Positions 34,392 to 43,174 of a DNA stretch of 64,000 nt are shown here, one piece after another. A model generated the notes under the pieces. It did no database searches, was not told the origin of the DNA, and saw nothing but the letters and a program-made list of their open reading frames with translations. Position numbers and translations under genes: made by a program. Source of the stretch: JANLYQ01 sp031365725 (lineage in GTDB: Bacteria > Actinomycetota > Actinomycetes > JACCUZ01); assembly GCA_031365725.1 (NCBI GenBank), contig JANLYQ010000018.1:1-64000 (forward strand), written 5' to 3'. How positions within the stretch are numbered: position 1 is the first letter of the stretch; each line of letters opens with the position of its first letter.

Positions 34392-37004
34392 TCAGGCAGC
34401 GCCGTAGGCGCTGAACGCACATCCCGTGGCGACGGCCTGCAGGTTCTCGGGGTCGAGCCCGCGCACCGTGGAGTGGATCGCCTGGTGCAGCGGATCACCG
34501 CGGACGAGGCGACGGTGCAGCTCCGCCATGATCGGCGTGACCTCCCGGTCGGACACCTGCACGCAGCTCGCGACGAGCCCGGAGGTCCCCTGGCCCAGCA
34601 GTGCGCTGACGAAGCCGATGAACTCGTTGCCGACGTACGCCGCGTCCGAACCCGAGTCGCAGGCCGACAGGATGACCCGGTGCGGGGCGATGTCGCGCAT
34701 GGTCAGCTCGTGCACGCTCAGCTCGCCGGCGCTGAGCAGGAATGAGGAAAAGGCCGGATTGTCCGCGCGCAGCCGACCGTGACACGCAAGGTGGGCCAGA
34801 CGCGCGCCGTCGAGGCTGTCGATGACAGCGTCGACGTTGCTGTCGGGCGCAACCAGGACTCGCGCATGGCGATGCAGTCCGGCCAGCAGCGCGACCTCGT
34901 CCGCGGCTCCCGCGAGACCGGGACCGGCAACCAGCACGACCCGTCCGCCGACCGGCTCCTCCCGGACCGCGGCGCGGGCCCAGGCGGCCGAGGACGGGGC
35001 GAGGGAGACCGGCGCAGCGCAGAGATAGGCCCACGGCAGCCGCCAGGTAGGTGCCGCAGGAACGACGACGACGGGCTCGCCCGCGGCAAGGCGCGCCGGT
35101 ACAAGCAGCAGCTCGCGCAGCCGGGCGATCGCGGCCCCAGCCCCGGCCCACAGCCGCGCCGTCGCTGCGGGGGTGCGGCCGTCGATCGCCAGCGCTCGCA
35201 GCGCAAAGAGCAGGTGCCTGCCCTCGTCGAGCACGGGCTGCAGCGAGCCGAGGTGCACGAGCTCGGAGCGGCGGGCGCGCACAACGACAGCGACCAGCTC
35301 GCCGTCGAGGGCGGCGTACTCGACCATGGTGCGGCCACCGAGCAGTCGCCGCAGGTCGGTCAGGGACACCGGTGACCCGGAGCGCGTGCCGGAGGAGGGC
35401 AGCAACCAGCTGGCTCGGCGGATCCGCCGCTCGATGAGGCGTTGGGCGTCGACCAGCTCGGGTGGCTCGCCGCCGGACGTCATCCGGGCCGCGGCCAGCT
35501 CTTCCTGCACCGACCGCAGCTCGAGCACCAGGTCCTCGGTGCCTTCGACGCTCGGCGAGTCGGTGAGCAGCATGGTGGCGGCGCGGGTGCGCTCCATCGT
35601 CTGCAGAACCTGAGCGGGTGTTCCGTCACGGATCAGCGCGCGCAGCGCGATGATCCCGAGTTCGAGGCCGTGTCCCGAGGCCAAGGCCCGCAGCTCGGCC
35701 GAGGACAGCGCTGCCCGGTGCTTGGCGAGGTCGACCAGCCCCGCACGGGAGTGGCTGAGCAGGTCATGACGCGCGCCGACCAGCTCGGCCCGCCGGGCAC
35801 CGGCGAGGTGTCCCTTGAGGCGTTGCAGCGCGGGACCGTCGCAGGACAGGCGCTCGGCCGCGGCCAGATCGGCGGCGGCGCCTGGCCGTGGACCGGTGCT
35901 GGGAACATCTGCCGCGGCGAGGTAGGCGTCGGCGGCCCAGGTGCGCATTCCGGCGGCTTCGAGCTGGGCGGCGGCGCGCCGCAGGGCGCTCGCGTCCTTG
36001 ACCGTCGCCGCGTCCCGGGAGGTGCGGGCGGCGAGCTCGAGGACGCGGGCGTGCGCTGCCCAGGCGGGCCGGCGCTGGCGGCGGAACAAGGCGTACGCCG
36101 AGCGCGCAGCTTCCTCGGCAGCGGCGTGGTCGCCCATGAGCGCGGACAGTCGCGCGACCCGCACGTGGGCTTCGCCGGCAAGCAGCCCAACGCCGTGCTC
36201 GATGAACTCGTCACGAGCCCGGAAGGCCATCTGGATCGCCTCGGGCAGTAGCCGAAGGTCGGCCAAGGCGTCGCAGTGCTCGAGGTAGTGCTCGCCCAGC
36301 GACAGCCCAGCCTCTCGGTGCCGGTCGGCTGCGACAGCGAGCAGTCGCAGGCCCTCGACCAACCGTCCGCTCTGCACGGTGATCCAGCCGCGGCTGTCGG
36401 CGACGACGGCCTCCAGCGCCGGGCCCAGATGAGCGGCGAGGTCTACGACGTCGTCAAGGCGGGCCAGCGCAGAGGTGTGGTCGCCATGGCTGCTCTCGAT
36501 CAGCGCCAGGTTGTTGGCAGCCTTGATGTTGATGTCCGGCGGAGTGCTGGGATTGTCGAGCAGGCCGCCGTAGAGAGTGGCGGCCTCCTTCAGCCGGCCC
36601 TCGTTGTGATCGAGCACGGCGAGCTGCAGGCTCAAGTCGGCCGGCGCCTCCGGGCCGCTGATCGCCCGGGCCCGGTCCAGGTCTCGTCGCGCGGCGGCGC
36701 CTCGACCCAGCTCGAGGTTGACTGCGGCTCGAGTGGACAGGACCTCGACGAGACGGTCGTCCAGGTGCGCGCGTCGGGCGACTCGGACGGCCTCGTCGAG
36801 CAGGACTTTCGCCTCGTCACCGGCCAAGGCGTAGCGCGCTCGCCACGCCTGGGCGCGCAGCCCGACCACCAGAGCTTCGTGCGCGCCCACGGCCCTGGCT
36901 TCGGCGACGACCTCCGGCCGGGCGTCCCGGCTGCGCGGATGACGCACGGCGTGCTCGTACTCCGCCTGTGCTCGGTGCAGGAGGCTGTCGTGTACGACCT
37001 CCAC
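34392..37004 (-). CDS. TPR-CHAT domain protein (caspase-like protease)
   Basis: In this 870-aa protein, helical TPR-like repeats fill residues 1 to about 420, followed by a helical linker and a C-terminal CHAT domain (about 590-868). The catalytic dyad is visible: His742 in LAHLACHGRL and Cys782 in VILSACDSGSD. CHAT proteases are related to caspases and separases; characterised members cleave partner proteins in immunity and programmed cell death (for example TPR-CHAT of type III-E CRISPR systems). The GTG start follows GGGAGG. The subtilase gene lies 105 bp upstream in the same direction. Substrate unknown. Confidence 0.88.
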   Translation of the reverse strand: MEVVHDSLLHRAQAEYEHAVRHPRSRDARPEVVAEARAVGAHEALVVGLRAQAWRARYALAGDEAKVLLDEAVRVARRAHLDDRLVEVLSTRAAVNLELGRGAAARRDLDRARAISGPEAPADLSLQLAVLDHNEGRLKEAATLYGGLLDNPSTPPDINIKAANNLALIESSHGDHTSALARLDDVVDLAAHLGPALEAVVADSRGWITVQSGRLVEGLRLLAVAADRHREAGLSLGEHYLEHCDALADLRLLPEAIQMAFRARDEFIEHGVGLLAGEAHVRVARLSALMGDHAAAEEAARSAYALFRRQRRPAWAAHARVLELAARTSRDAATVKDASALRRAAAQLEAAGMRTWAADAYLAAADVPSTGPRPGAAADLAAAERLSCDGPALQRLKGHLAGARRAELVGARHDLLSHSRAGLVDLAKHRAALSSAELRALASGHGLELGIIALRALIRDGTPAQVLQTMERTRAATMLLTDSPSVEGTEDLVLELRSVQEELAAARMTSGGEPPELVDAQRLIERRIRRASWLLPSSGTRSGSPVSLTDLRRLLGGRTMVEYAALDGELVAVVVRARRSELVHLGSLQPVLDEGRHLLFALRALAIDGRTPAATARLWAGAGAAIARLRELLLVPARLAAGEPVVVVPAAPTWRLPWAYLCAAPVSLAPSSAAWARAAVREEPVGGRVVLVAGPGLAGAADEVALLAGLHRHARVLVAPDSNVDAVIDSLDGARLAHLACHGRLRADNPAFSSFLLSAGELSVHELTMRDIAPHRVILSACDSGSDAAYVGNEFIGFVSALLGQGTSGLVASCVQVSDREVTPIMAELHRRLVRGDPLHQAIHSTVRGLDPENLQAVATGCAFSAYGAA

Positions 37005-37109
37005 GATGCCTCCCTGGCCCCGCTGGCATGGCGCCTTCGTCCCGCGACCGTCAACGGAGAGTCACCGATGCTCACCGTAGCGGGAAGACGGGACCGCGGA
37101 GCCAGGGCC

Positions 37110-38495
37110 TCAGGTGCCGGACAGGACGATGAAGGTCATGCCGTAGTCGGCGATCTGTCTGCCATTGGCGGGATGCAGCACCTGTTGCAGGGCGGCATGT
37201 GCCGTGAGGGTCGGGTCCGTCGACATCGCCAGCGCGACAGCCCCGGCGACCTGCGGGGCGGCGAACGAGGTACCGGTCCCGATCGCCCAGGCCGAAGGCC
37301 CGAAGTCGTCAGGCTGCTCCTTGTCGACGGCCCAGGACTCGTGACCGGTCACGTACGGCGCGACGATGCCCTGGCCGACGACCGAGCAGTCCACCCATGG
37401 TCCGTGGTTCGACCAGGTCGACGGCGTCCCGTCGGCCGCGAGGCTCGCGACAGCAGTGACACCGGGTAGAGCAGCGGGGTAGGACTTGGCCGTGCTCCCC
37501 GAGTTGCCCGCCGCTGCGATGACCACGACGTCCTGGAGCTCCGCGGTCGAGGCCAGGATCTCCATCGCCACGGCCATGCCGACGGGCGGGTCGCCGCCCT
37601 CCGTCTCGGTGCCCAGTGACAGGTTGATAATCTTGGCGCCGGCTTTGGCGGCGTCAACGACGGTGCACGCGATGTCGAGCTCGCTTCCGATGCCGTCACT
37701 GTGCACGGCTCGAAAAATGCGGATGTCTGCCTGAGGTGCCACCTGCTGCACGATGCCGGCGACGAAGGTGCCGTGACCGGCGGCAAAGTCGAGCAGGTCC
37801 TTGATAGGCACGTTGGCCGATCCAGGACGGTCCGGGAACGGCGGGTGCACGACCTGCGACGGTTGGTACAGCGGATCGACGTCCGCGCCATCGAGATGCA
37901 GGTTCGCCAGAAAGCCGTCAGTGCGCGCTGCCGCGGCGACACCGGTGTCGATGATCGCCACCACCGGGCCGGTGCCCGCAGCTGGCCCGGGTCCGGCGGC
38001 CCCGAGGACCTGGGTGGGCTCGAAGCCGCCCTCACCCTTGGCGATGTAACCGAGCGGCGCCACGTAGTTGACGGTCGCCCCGACTCCGGCCAGCTTGAGC
38101 TGCCTGACCAAGGCGGCGACGTGTGCCTGACTGTCACTCGGCTTGCTGAACCGGGTCACCAGGCCGTTGAGCCGGGCGACCGGCTCGCTGACGTAGCCGA
38201 CGGGCGTGAGGACGGCAGCCGCAGCGGCCGCGTCGGTGCTGCGCACCAGGATCTCGCCGCGCACCGCAACCAGGAAGTCGGCGCCATGAGTGATCTTGTC
38301 GACGTCGAAGTCTCCGGGTCGCCGGAGCCGAGCATCGTGGATCGTGCCGAACAACGTCTGCTGGAAGGCGCGCGACGCAGGTTTGTTCCTCAGGCGCTTC
38401 AGCTGCGTGTCGACCCGGGCCCTGTCCAGCTGGCGCTGGTTTCCGGTGCGGCGGTCGGGAAGATCCAGGTGCGGAATCCTCGGCTGGGGAGGCAT
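37110..38495 (-). CDS. Cytoplasmic S8 (subtilisin-like) serine protease
   Basis: This 461-aa protease has the catalytic triad Asp in VVAIIDTG, His in GHGTFVAG and Ser in GTGTSFAAP, with the oxyanion Asn in AAAGNSG. ATG at 38495 has GGAAGGA upstream. The N-terminus (MPPQPRIPHLDLPDRRTG) has no signal peptide, so the enzyme is probably intracellular, unlike most subtilases. Residues 1-150 would be a propeptide or docking domain. It sits between the CIS structural genes and the CHAT gene. A proteolytic pair acting on CIS or cell-death factors is plausible. Confidence 0.87.
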   Translation of the reverse strand: MPPQPRIPHLDLPDRRTGNQRQLDRARVDTQLKRLRNKPASRAFQQTLFGTIHDARLRRPGDFDVDKITHGADFLVAVRGEILVRSTDAAAAAAVLTPVGYVSEPVARLNGLVTRFSKPSDSQAHVAALVRQLKLAGVGATVNYVAPLGYIAKGEGGFEPTQVLGAAGPGPAAGTGPVVAIIDTGVAAAARTDGFLANLHLDGADVDPLYQPSQVVHPPFPDRPGSANVPIKDLLDFAAGHGTFVAGIVQQVAPQADIRIFRAVHSDGIGSELDIACTVVDAAKAGAKIINLSLGTETEGGDPPVGMAVAMEILASTAELQDVVVIAAAGNSGSTAKSYPAALPGVTAVASLAADGTPSTWSNHGPWVDCSVVGQGIVAPYVTGHESWAVDKEQPDDFGPSAWAIGTGTSFAAPQVAGAVALAMSTDPTLTAHAALQQVLHPANGRQIADYGMTFIVLSGT

Positions 38496-38636
38496 GCGGG
38501 TCCTTCCATCGTGGCTGACGCGGTCAGAATGTGCCGGAGCAGGAGCGGGGCAGCACGTCACCATTGATCTTGCGCCAGTTTGGTGGGTTGCGGTGCGGTT
38601 CGAAAGGGCAAGTTTTCGGGCACGCCTCTTCGCCCG

Positions 38637-39797
38637 TCACTGCTTGCTCACGAAGCCCACCTCCGACAGCGACGCCGCGCGTCCCTTCTGACCTGCGTAC
38701 GTCGACACGATCCGCAGCTCCACCCGCGTCACCGCGTGGCCCGACACCGACAACGTCTGGCGTCCACGCGTGTCGGCAAGCAGCGCCCGCGACTCCTGCA
38801 CGACGCCGCGAGCGCCGAACAGCGTGATGCGCACGCTGCGCACCCGCGGCTGGAACGGGTACGACGCCTCCGCAGCACCGTTGTGGACGGTGATCCGGGC
38901 CAGGTCCTCCGGCCGGTCGAAGCGCACCACCAGCACTTCGCCGTGTCCGCGCGTCGGCCCACCCTCGGACCACCAGGTCAACAGGTTCTGGTCGATCGCG
39001 GCGTCGGGGCCGTGGCCGTTCAGCGACGACGATGCCGTGGCCGATGCGGGCGTGACGACGACAAATCTCGGCGCCACCACGGCCCGTCCGCGGGCGAACA
39101 GGTCAAACCCTTTGGTCATCACCGCAGCGCGCACCGGAGCGATGCCGAACCCGATGAGGCTCAGCAGGGCCAACGGGATTGCCAGCTTTCCCAAGTTGAG
39201 CCGGGTCGGCATCCGCGGCCGGCGCCACTTCTTCCGCTGTGCACCGCCCGACCCTGAGCCGTCGGTCGAGGCGGCACGACCATCAGCACGCTCAAAGGGT
39301 CCATGTCGATCCCACCGTGCGGGCCGCTCGCCCGCCGCAAACTGGCGTCGACCGAGGACAAGCCGCATCACTGCCCGCCACAACCGACGCCACCACCTGG
39401 CTCGCCCCGCAGGGACAGCGTCGACCAATGACGCACCGCAGCGGCGGCAGAAGTGCCGACCGTCGGCGTTGCCCGCGCCGCACGCGCCGCAGTAGAGGTC
39501 GGCCGGACCGAGGTCGATTGCTTCCGGCCGCACGGGCGCGATCCGCTCCTGCTCGGCCTCAGGTGCGCGACGCGGGAGGCTCGGGAGCGCCGGAAGCTTG
39601 ACGGGCGGGTGCGACTCGCGCAGCTCGATGTCGACCAGCGGCGCAGCGCGGTCGGAGGCTGTCGACACCACGGTGGCCGGAGCAGCGAGCCGCTGCGCCG
39701 GCACCTGCTGGCCGTCCCACTCAAGAAAACCGCCGCAGGACTGGCAGAACGCGTCGGCACTGCTGTTGGCGTGACCGCATCCAGAACAGATGATCAT
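38637..39797 (-). CDS. Zinc-ribbon, transmembrane, discoidin-like protein (CIS membrane accessory)
   Basis: This 386-aa protein has two zinc ribbons: CxxC pairs at 4/7 with 18/21, and at 103/106 with 117/120. A basic, disordered segment (130-200) precedes one transmembrane helix (about 205-222, LAIPLALLSLIGFGIAPV). The outer domain (247-386) resembles F5/8-type or NADase-type glycan-binding beta-sandwiches (SSSLNGHGPDAAIDQN, LLTWWSEGG). ATG at 39797 follows GGAGG and overlaps the tail protein I stop (ATGA). Coupling to the baseplate genes suggests that it anchors or senses the particle from the membrane, as reported for Streptomyces CisA. Confidence 0.78.
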   Translation of the reverse strand: MIICSGCGHANSSADAFCQSCGGFLEWDGQQVPAQRLAAPATVVSTASDRAAPLVDIELRESHPPVKLPALPSLPRRAPEAEQERIAPVRPEAIDLGPADLYCGACGAGNADGRHFCRRCGASLVDAVPAGRARWWRRLWRAVMRLVLGRRQFAAGERPARWDRHGPFERADGRAASTDGSGSGGAQRKKWRRPRMPTRLNLGKLAIPLALLSLIGFGIAPVRAAVMTKGFDLFARGRAVVAPRFVVVTPASATASSSLNGHGPDAAIDQNLLTWWSEGGPTRGHGEVLVVRFDRPEDLARITVHNGAAEASYPFQPRVRSVRITLFGARGVVQESRALLADTRGRQTLSVSGHAVTRVELRIVSTYAGQKGRAASLSEVGFVSKQ

Positions 39798-40342
39798 GTC
39801 GAAACCTCCACGGTGACAGGCAGATGAGCAGGGACAGCCGCGCGGGTCGCGCGATCGAGGCGGGCTCGTGCGTCGCCGGTCTCGTCGGCGAACTGCGCCG
39901 GCGCGTGCAGGACCCGCACGACGACACCAGCGGCAACGCCCGGCAGTGCGCCACCGGGAGTGGCACTCCACGCGACACCACCCGGGTCGCACACCTGCAC
40001 CGTGGCGCCGGTGAGCAGGCGGATCTCCTCGGCCAGCCCGGCCGCCGTGCCGCGAGCGCTCTGCACCACGGCGGCTGCGCCGAGCACCGCGCGGCGAACG
40101 TCCACCGGCCAGTGCGGGTCGAGATCGAGCCCGACCCAGCCCGCGAGCCAGCCGAGAAAGTCTTCGGGCGCGAGGGCCGGGTCGACATAGGACGTGAGCC
40201 CGTCCAAGGTGGCAACGACGGGCGCGAGAACGTCGTCAAGGCCTGCGGTGAAGCGGGACAGGAACGGGTCCTCGGCCAGCAGCGCGGGCAGGTGCGCGGC
40301 CACCGGCGTACGGCTGGCGGTGCCCTCCATCGCGCCCCTCAC
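39794..40342 (-). CDS. Baseplate/tail protein I (Pvc12-like)
   Basis: This 182-aa protein resembles phage P2 gpI: DDVLAPVVATLDGLTSYVDPALAPEDFLGWLAGW and the following helical ARGTAAGLAEEIRLLTGA (encoded at 40060-40270) are typical of the tail protein I family in CIS loci. It is a wedge component of the baseplate. Its GTG overlaps the baseplate J stop. No long fibre gene follows. Confidence 0.82.
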   Translation of the reverse strand: MRGAMEGTASRTPVAAHLPALLAEDPFLSRFTAGLDDVLAPVVATLDGLTSYVDPALAPEDFLGWLAGWVGLDLDPHWPVDVRRAVLGAAAVVQSARGTAAGLAEEIRLLTGATVQVCDPGGVAWSATPGGALPGVAAGVVVRVLHAPAQFADETGDARARLDRATRAAVPAHLPVTVEVST

Positions 40343-42291
40343 GGTGCGCTCACCCGCACCTGGTGGTCGTAGGAGAACACGAGTCCCTGCGCCCCGACGT
40401 CGACCTCGGTCGAAGCCTCACCGCGAGCCCCCGTGACGGGGTCAGCCGGGAACAGCCGCAGGTCCTCGACCAGCTCGACGCCGGGGACTTGCTGCAGCAG
40501 CGCGAACACCTCGCCGTAGCGCAGCGCGCGACCGAAGGGCCAGCCGGCGCCGTCCGGTCCACCGGCAACGGGGCTGAGAAAGCGGTGCAGGCCGGCCAGT
40601 GCCTCGTCGCGCATCGCGTCGATCGGCGCACCGGGTCGAGCCTGCAGCCGTGCGACCACCGTGACTCCTTGATAGCGCGGCGGCTCGACCACTACGCGAG
40701 TGCCGACGAGTCGTCGCTCGTCGACTGCGATGGCGACTGCTTGCAGGTCTTCGTCGCTGGGCTGCAACGACTCGAACGGCAGCCGGCCGGCATCGGCACC
40801 GACGGACGGCACGACCAGGAGCCGTACGTCTCCCGCGCGCCCGTCGCTGGCGGGCACGCACAGCACCCGCGCCAGGCCAGGCGCGGCCTGGCGGGCGACG
40901 TGCTCGAAGTCCTGTGCGGTGACCGCGCGACCACGGCTGCGGACCACCAGCGCACCGCGGCTTCGCGCCTCGTCCAGGGTCTCGGCGTCGCGGCCGCCGC
41001 GCGCAGGGCGACGGTTCTCCACCCGCGCGACGTAGGGGATCGAGGAACGCAGCACGCACAGCACTCCGGCCGCGACGTTGCCCGCGGCGCCGCCACCGGT
41101 GAGGTACGGCCCGACCCGCACGGTCTCACCGGCGGCCGGGACGGCGCCGTGCTGGCGCACGGTGCCGTCGGCGAGCCGTACGGCTGGGCCGAACTCCACC
41201 TCACCGGACGCCGGGTCGAGGACCGCGTGCCGATCATCGGCCTCGCTGTCGGCGAAGTCGCCGACCAGCTCCCAGCCCTTCCACCCGGCGGCCGAGGACA
41301 CCTCGACGTGCACCGGGCGCGCAGCGCTGAGCACCGGTGCGCGGCGCACCGAGAACCGTTGTCCTGCAACGCCTTCGGACACCCCTAGCTCCTCTCCGGA
41401 CACAGATGTGCCGTGCACCGCACCGACCGTGCCGCCTACCACGGCGACGTCCAGCGAGGACACCGTCGGCGACGAGGAGTACGCCGTCGCGCCGGGCGCG
41501 GGTGCGGCGACGCGCGCGCGCAACCAGCCGGCGTGCAGTCCACCTACCAGGGATGTCGTGTGCTCGGTGGACAGGTGCACGACGACCTCGCCGGGCTGGT
41601 TGAAGCCCCCGGTGCTGTCGCGGTCGACGGTGCACCGGGTCCATCCCGCCTCCGTCCACGCCTCCCACACCAGCGGGGGGCGACGTGGGTCGACGCCAAT
41701 TCCGGCGATGCGCGCATCCATGCGCACGGCGACCGCGCACCCGGGCGCAGCCCGGTCGAGACCGATCAGCAACGCATCGTCCGGCGCGGGGCAGTCTGCG
41801 AACAGCTGTGAGCGGCGGCCAGAACCCCGGTCGTCGAGCCGCTCGCGGTGCTCGCGCACCGTGCCATCGGCAAGCACTGACCGCAGCTCGAGCGCGTGCA
41901 CCGCGACTATCGTCAGCTCGCGTGTCGTGGTGAAGCACACTGGCTCGGTCGACGGAGCACGACGACTCGCCACCTCGGTCCCTGCGGGGACGACGACCGG
42001 TTCCGGCTGGCCGGCGGACAACCAGAACGTCAGGGGCACGGTCGCTGCGGCCGGCGGATGCAACCGCACGCCGACGAGGTCGAGGAAGCGCAGGTGCAGC
42101 CGGTCGGGCACCCGATTGAGCCGGTAGACAAGCTGGTCGGCCATCGTCGCCAACGCCTCGATGACGGCGACGCCGGGGTCGTGGACGTTGTGGTCGGTCC
42201 ACTCGGGGCAACGTCGGGCGACCATCCGCTTGGCGTCGTCGACGAAGTCCTGGAAGCGGCGGTCGTCCAGGTCGGGTGCGGGCAACGCCAT
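40339..42291 (-). CDS. Baseplate J-like wedge protein (Pvc11-like)
   Basis: This 650-aa protein opens with the family hallmark PEWTDHNVHDPGVAVIEALA and contains a baseplate_J core in the second half (GGGAAGNVAAGVL, then DEARSRGALVVRSRGRAVTAQDFEHVAR, encoded at 40888-41108). It corresponds to the gp6-like wedge that closes the CIS baseplate. ATG start, 6 bp after the gp25 stop. Length is somewhat short for the family but complete. Confidence 0.9.
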   Translation of the reverse strand: MALPAPDLDDRRFQDFVDDAKRMVARRCPEWTDHNVHDPGVAVIEALATMADQLVYRLNRVPDRLHLRFLDLVGVRLHPPAAATVPLTFWLSAGQPEPVVVPAGTEVASRRAPSTEPVCFTTTRELTIVAVHALELRSVLADGTVREHRERLDDRGSGRRSQLFADCPAPDDALLIGLDRAAPGCAVAVRMDARIAGIGVDPRRPPLVWEAWTEAGWTRCTVDRDSTGGFNQPGEVVVHLSTEHTTSLVGGLHAGWLRARVAAPAPGATAYSSSPTVSSLDVAVVGGTVGAVHGTSVSGEELGVSEGVAGQRFSVRRAPVLSAARPVHVEVSSAAGWKGWELVGDFADSEADDRHAVLDPASGEVEFGPAVRLADGTVRQHGAVPAAGETVRVGPYLTGGGAAGNVAAGVLCVLRSSIPYVARVENRRPARGGRDAETLDEARSRGALVVRSRGRAVTAQDFEHVARQAAPGLARVLCVPASDGRAGDVRLLVVPSVGADAGRLPFESLQPSDEDLQAVAIAVDERRLVGTRVVVEPPRYQGVTVVARLQARPGAPIDAMRDEALAGLHRFLSPVAGGPDGAGWPFGRALRYGEVFALLQQVPGVELVEDLRLFPADPVTGARGEASTEVDVGAQGLVFSYDHQVRVSAP

Positions 42292-42297
42292 CGCGGC

Positions 42298-42711
42298 TCA
42301 GTCCTCCTCGGGGATCGAGTAGAACGGCACGACGAGGTTGCGCCGGTCGTTGGTCGCGCACACGACGTACGACACGTCGATCAGCACCAGTCCCTCGCGC
42401 TGCGCGTCGAAGGTCACCGACACCTCGAGCAGGTCGACCCGAGGCTCCCACCGCACCAGCGACACGCGCACCTCGTGCGCGATGAGCCCGGCGAGCGTCG
42501 TGTCGCTCGGGTCGAACACCAAGTCGTGGATGCCGCAGCCGAACTCCGGCCGCATCGGCCGCTCGCCGGGCGCCGTGCCGAGGATCAACGTGATGGCCTG
42601 GGTCAGCTCGGTGTCGCCGGAGACCAGCGCGATGCTGCCGGTCGGGCTGACACCAACGGGCCACGACCAGCCGTGGCCGACGAAGTCGGTTGCGGGGACG
42701 GCCATCGTCAT
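42298..42711 (-). CDS. gp25-like baseplate protein (Pvc9-like)
   Basis: This 137-aa protein has ITLILGTAPGERPMRPEFGCG, the lysozyme-like gp25 (GPW_gp25) core with its EPR-type sheath-initiation motif nearby (RPEFG, then VSLVRWEPRVDLL). gp25 primes sheath assembly on the baseplate. The ATG overlaps the PAAR stop (ATGA). Length is standard for CIS. Confidence 0.92.
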   Translation of the reverse strand: MTMAVPATDFVGHGWSWPVGVSPTGSIALVSGDTELTQAITLILGTAPGERPMRPEFGCGIHDLVFDPSDTTLAGLIAHEVRVSLVRWEPRVDLLEVSVTFDAQREGLVLIDVSYVVCATNDRRNLVVPFYSIPEED

Positions 42712-43100
42712 CCGCCGATCAGGACTGTTGATGCTGTGCCGGTCAGGGTCGCGCCGGGCAGTCCGCAGGCCGTACAGGAAGAGCCGGACTTGGCTGCGGG
42801 CGTGCCCCCGATCAGCACACTGGACGAGCCCATGACGACCGCGCCGATCTGCATGGTCGGGACCATGAACGGATCGGCCGGGTGCAACCCGACATGCGGG
42901 GGTACGGAGGTGCCTTGTGCGCCGACCACCACGGCCGGCTTGCTGGTGATCAACACGGTCGCGCAGGTGCCGGTCGTGACGGGTGCGGAGAACGGCATCG
43001 GCGGACCGGGCTGCGGGATGCCGGTCGCCGGGTTGGGGATCAGGTGGATCGAGCAGGTTGCGGTGATGCGGTCGCCCAGGACGGCGGCGGGGGCTCCCAT
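42708..43100 (-). CDS. PAAR-domain spike tip (Pvc10-like)
   Basis: This 130-aa PAAR-like protein opens with MGAPAAVLGDRITATCS and has repeating glycine/threonine beta turns (MGSSSVLIGGTPAAKSG) that form the conical tip on the VgrG spike. An AGGAG ribosome site precedes the ATG. Cysteines and histidines (TATCSIHL, SSCTACG) could bind a metal. No C-terminal toxin extension is present. Confidence 0.9.
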   Translation of the reverse strand: MGAPAAVLGDRITATCSIHLIPNPATGIPQPGPPMPFSAPVTTGTCATVLITSKPAVVVGAQGTSVPPHVGLHPADPFMVPTMQIGAVVMGSSSVLIGGTPAAKSGSSCTACGLPGATLTGTASTVLIGG

Positions 43101-43112
43101 GACTGGCTCCTG

Positions 43113-43155
43113 TCGGTGGTCGGTGGTCGGTGGTCGGTGGTCGGTTTGTCGGTGG
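43113..43155. repeat. 7-bp tandem repeat TCGGTGG between PAAR and VgrG genes
   Basis: Four perfect TCGGTGG units (43113-43140) are followed by TCGGTTT, a G and another TCGGTGG, within the 74-bp gap between two CIS genes. It is one of several short tandem arrays in this window. Confidence 0.8.
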
Positions 43156-43174
43156 TTGCTCGGGTAGGCGGGTA

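Noticed and set aside
38496..38636. Promoter for the subtilase-CHAT genes
   Set aside because: The patch is locally less GC-rich (TTTCGAAC, GAAAACTT), but no hexamer pair with acceptable spacing was found.
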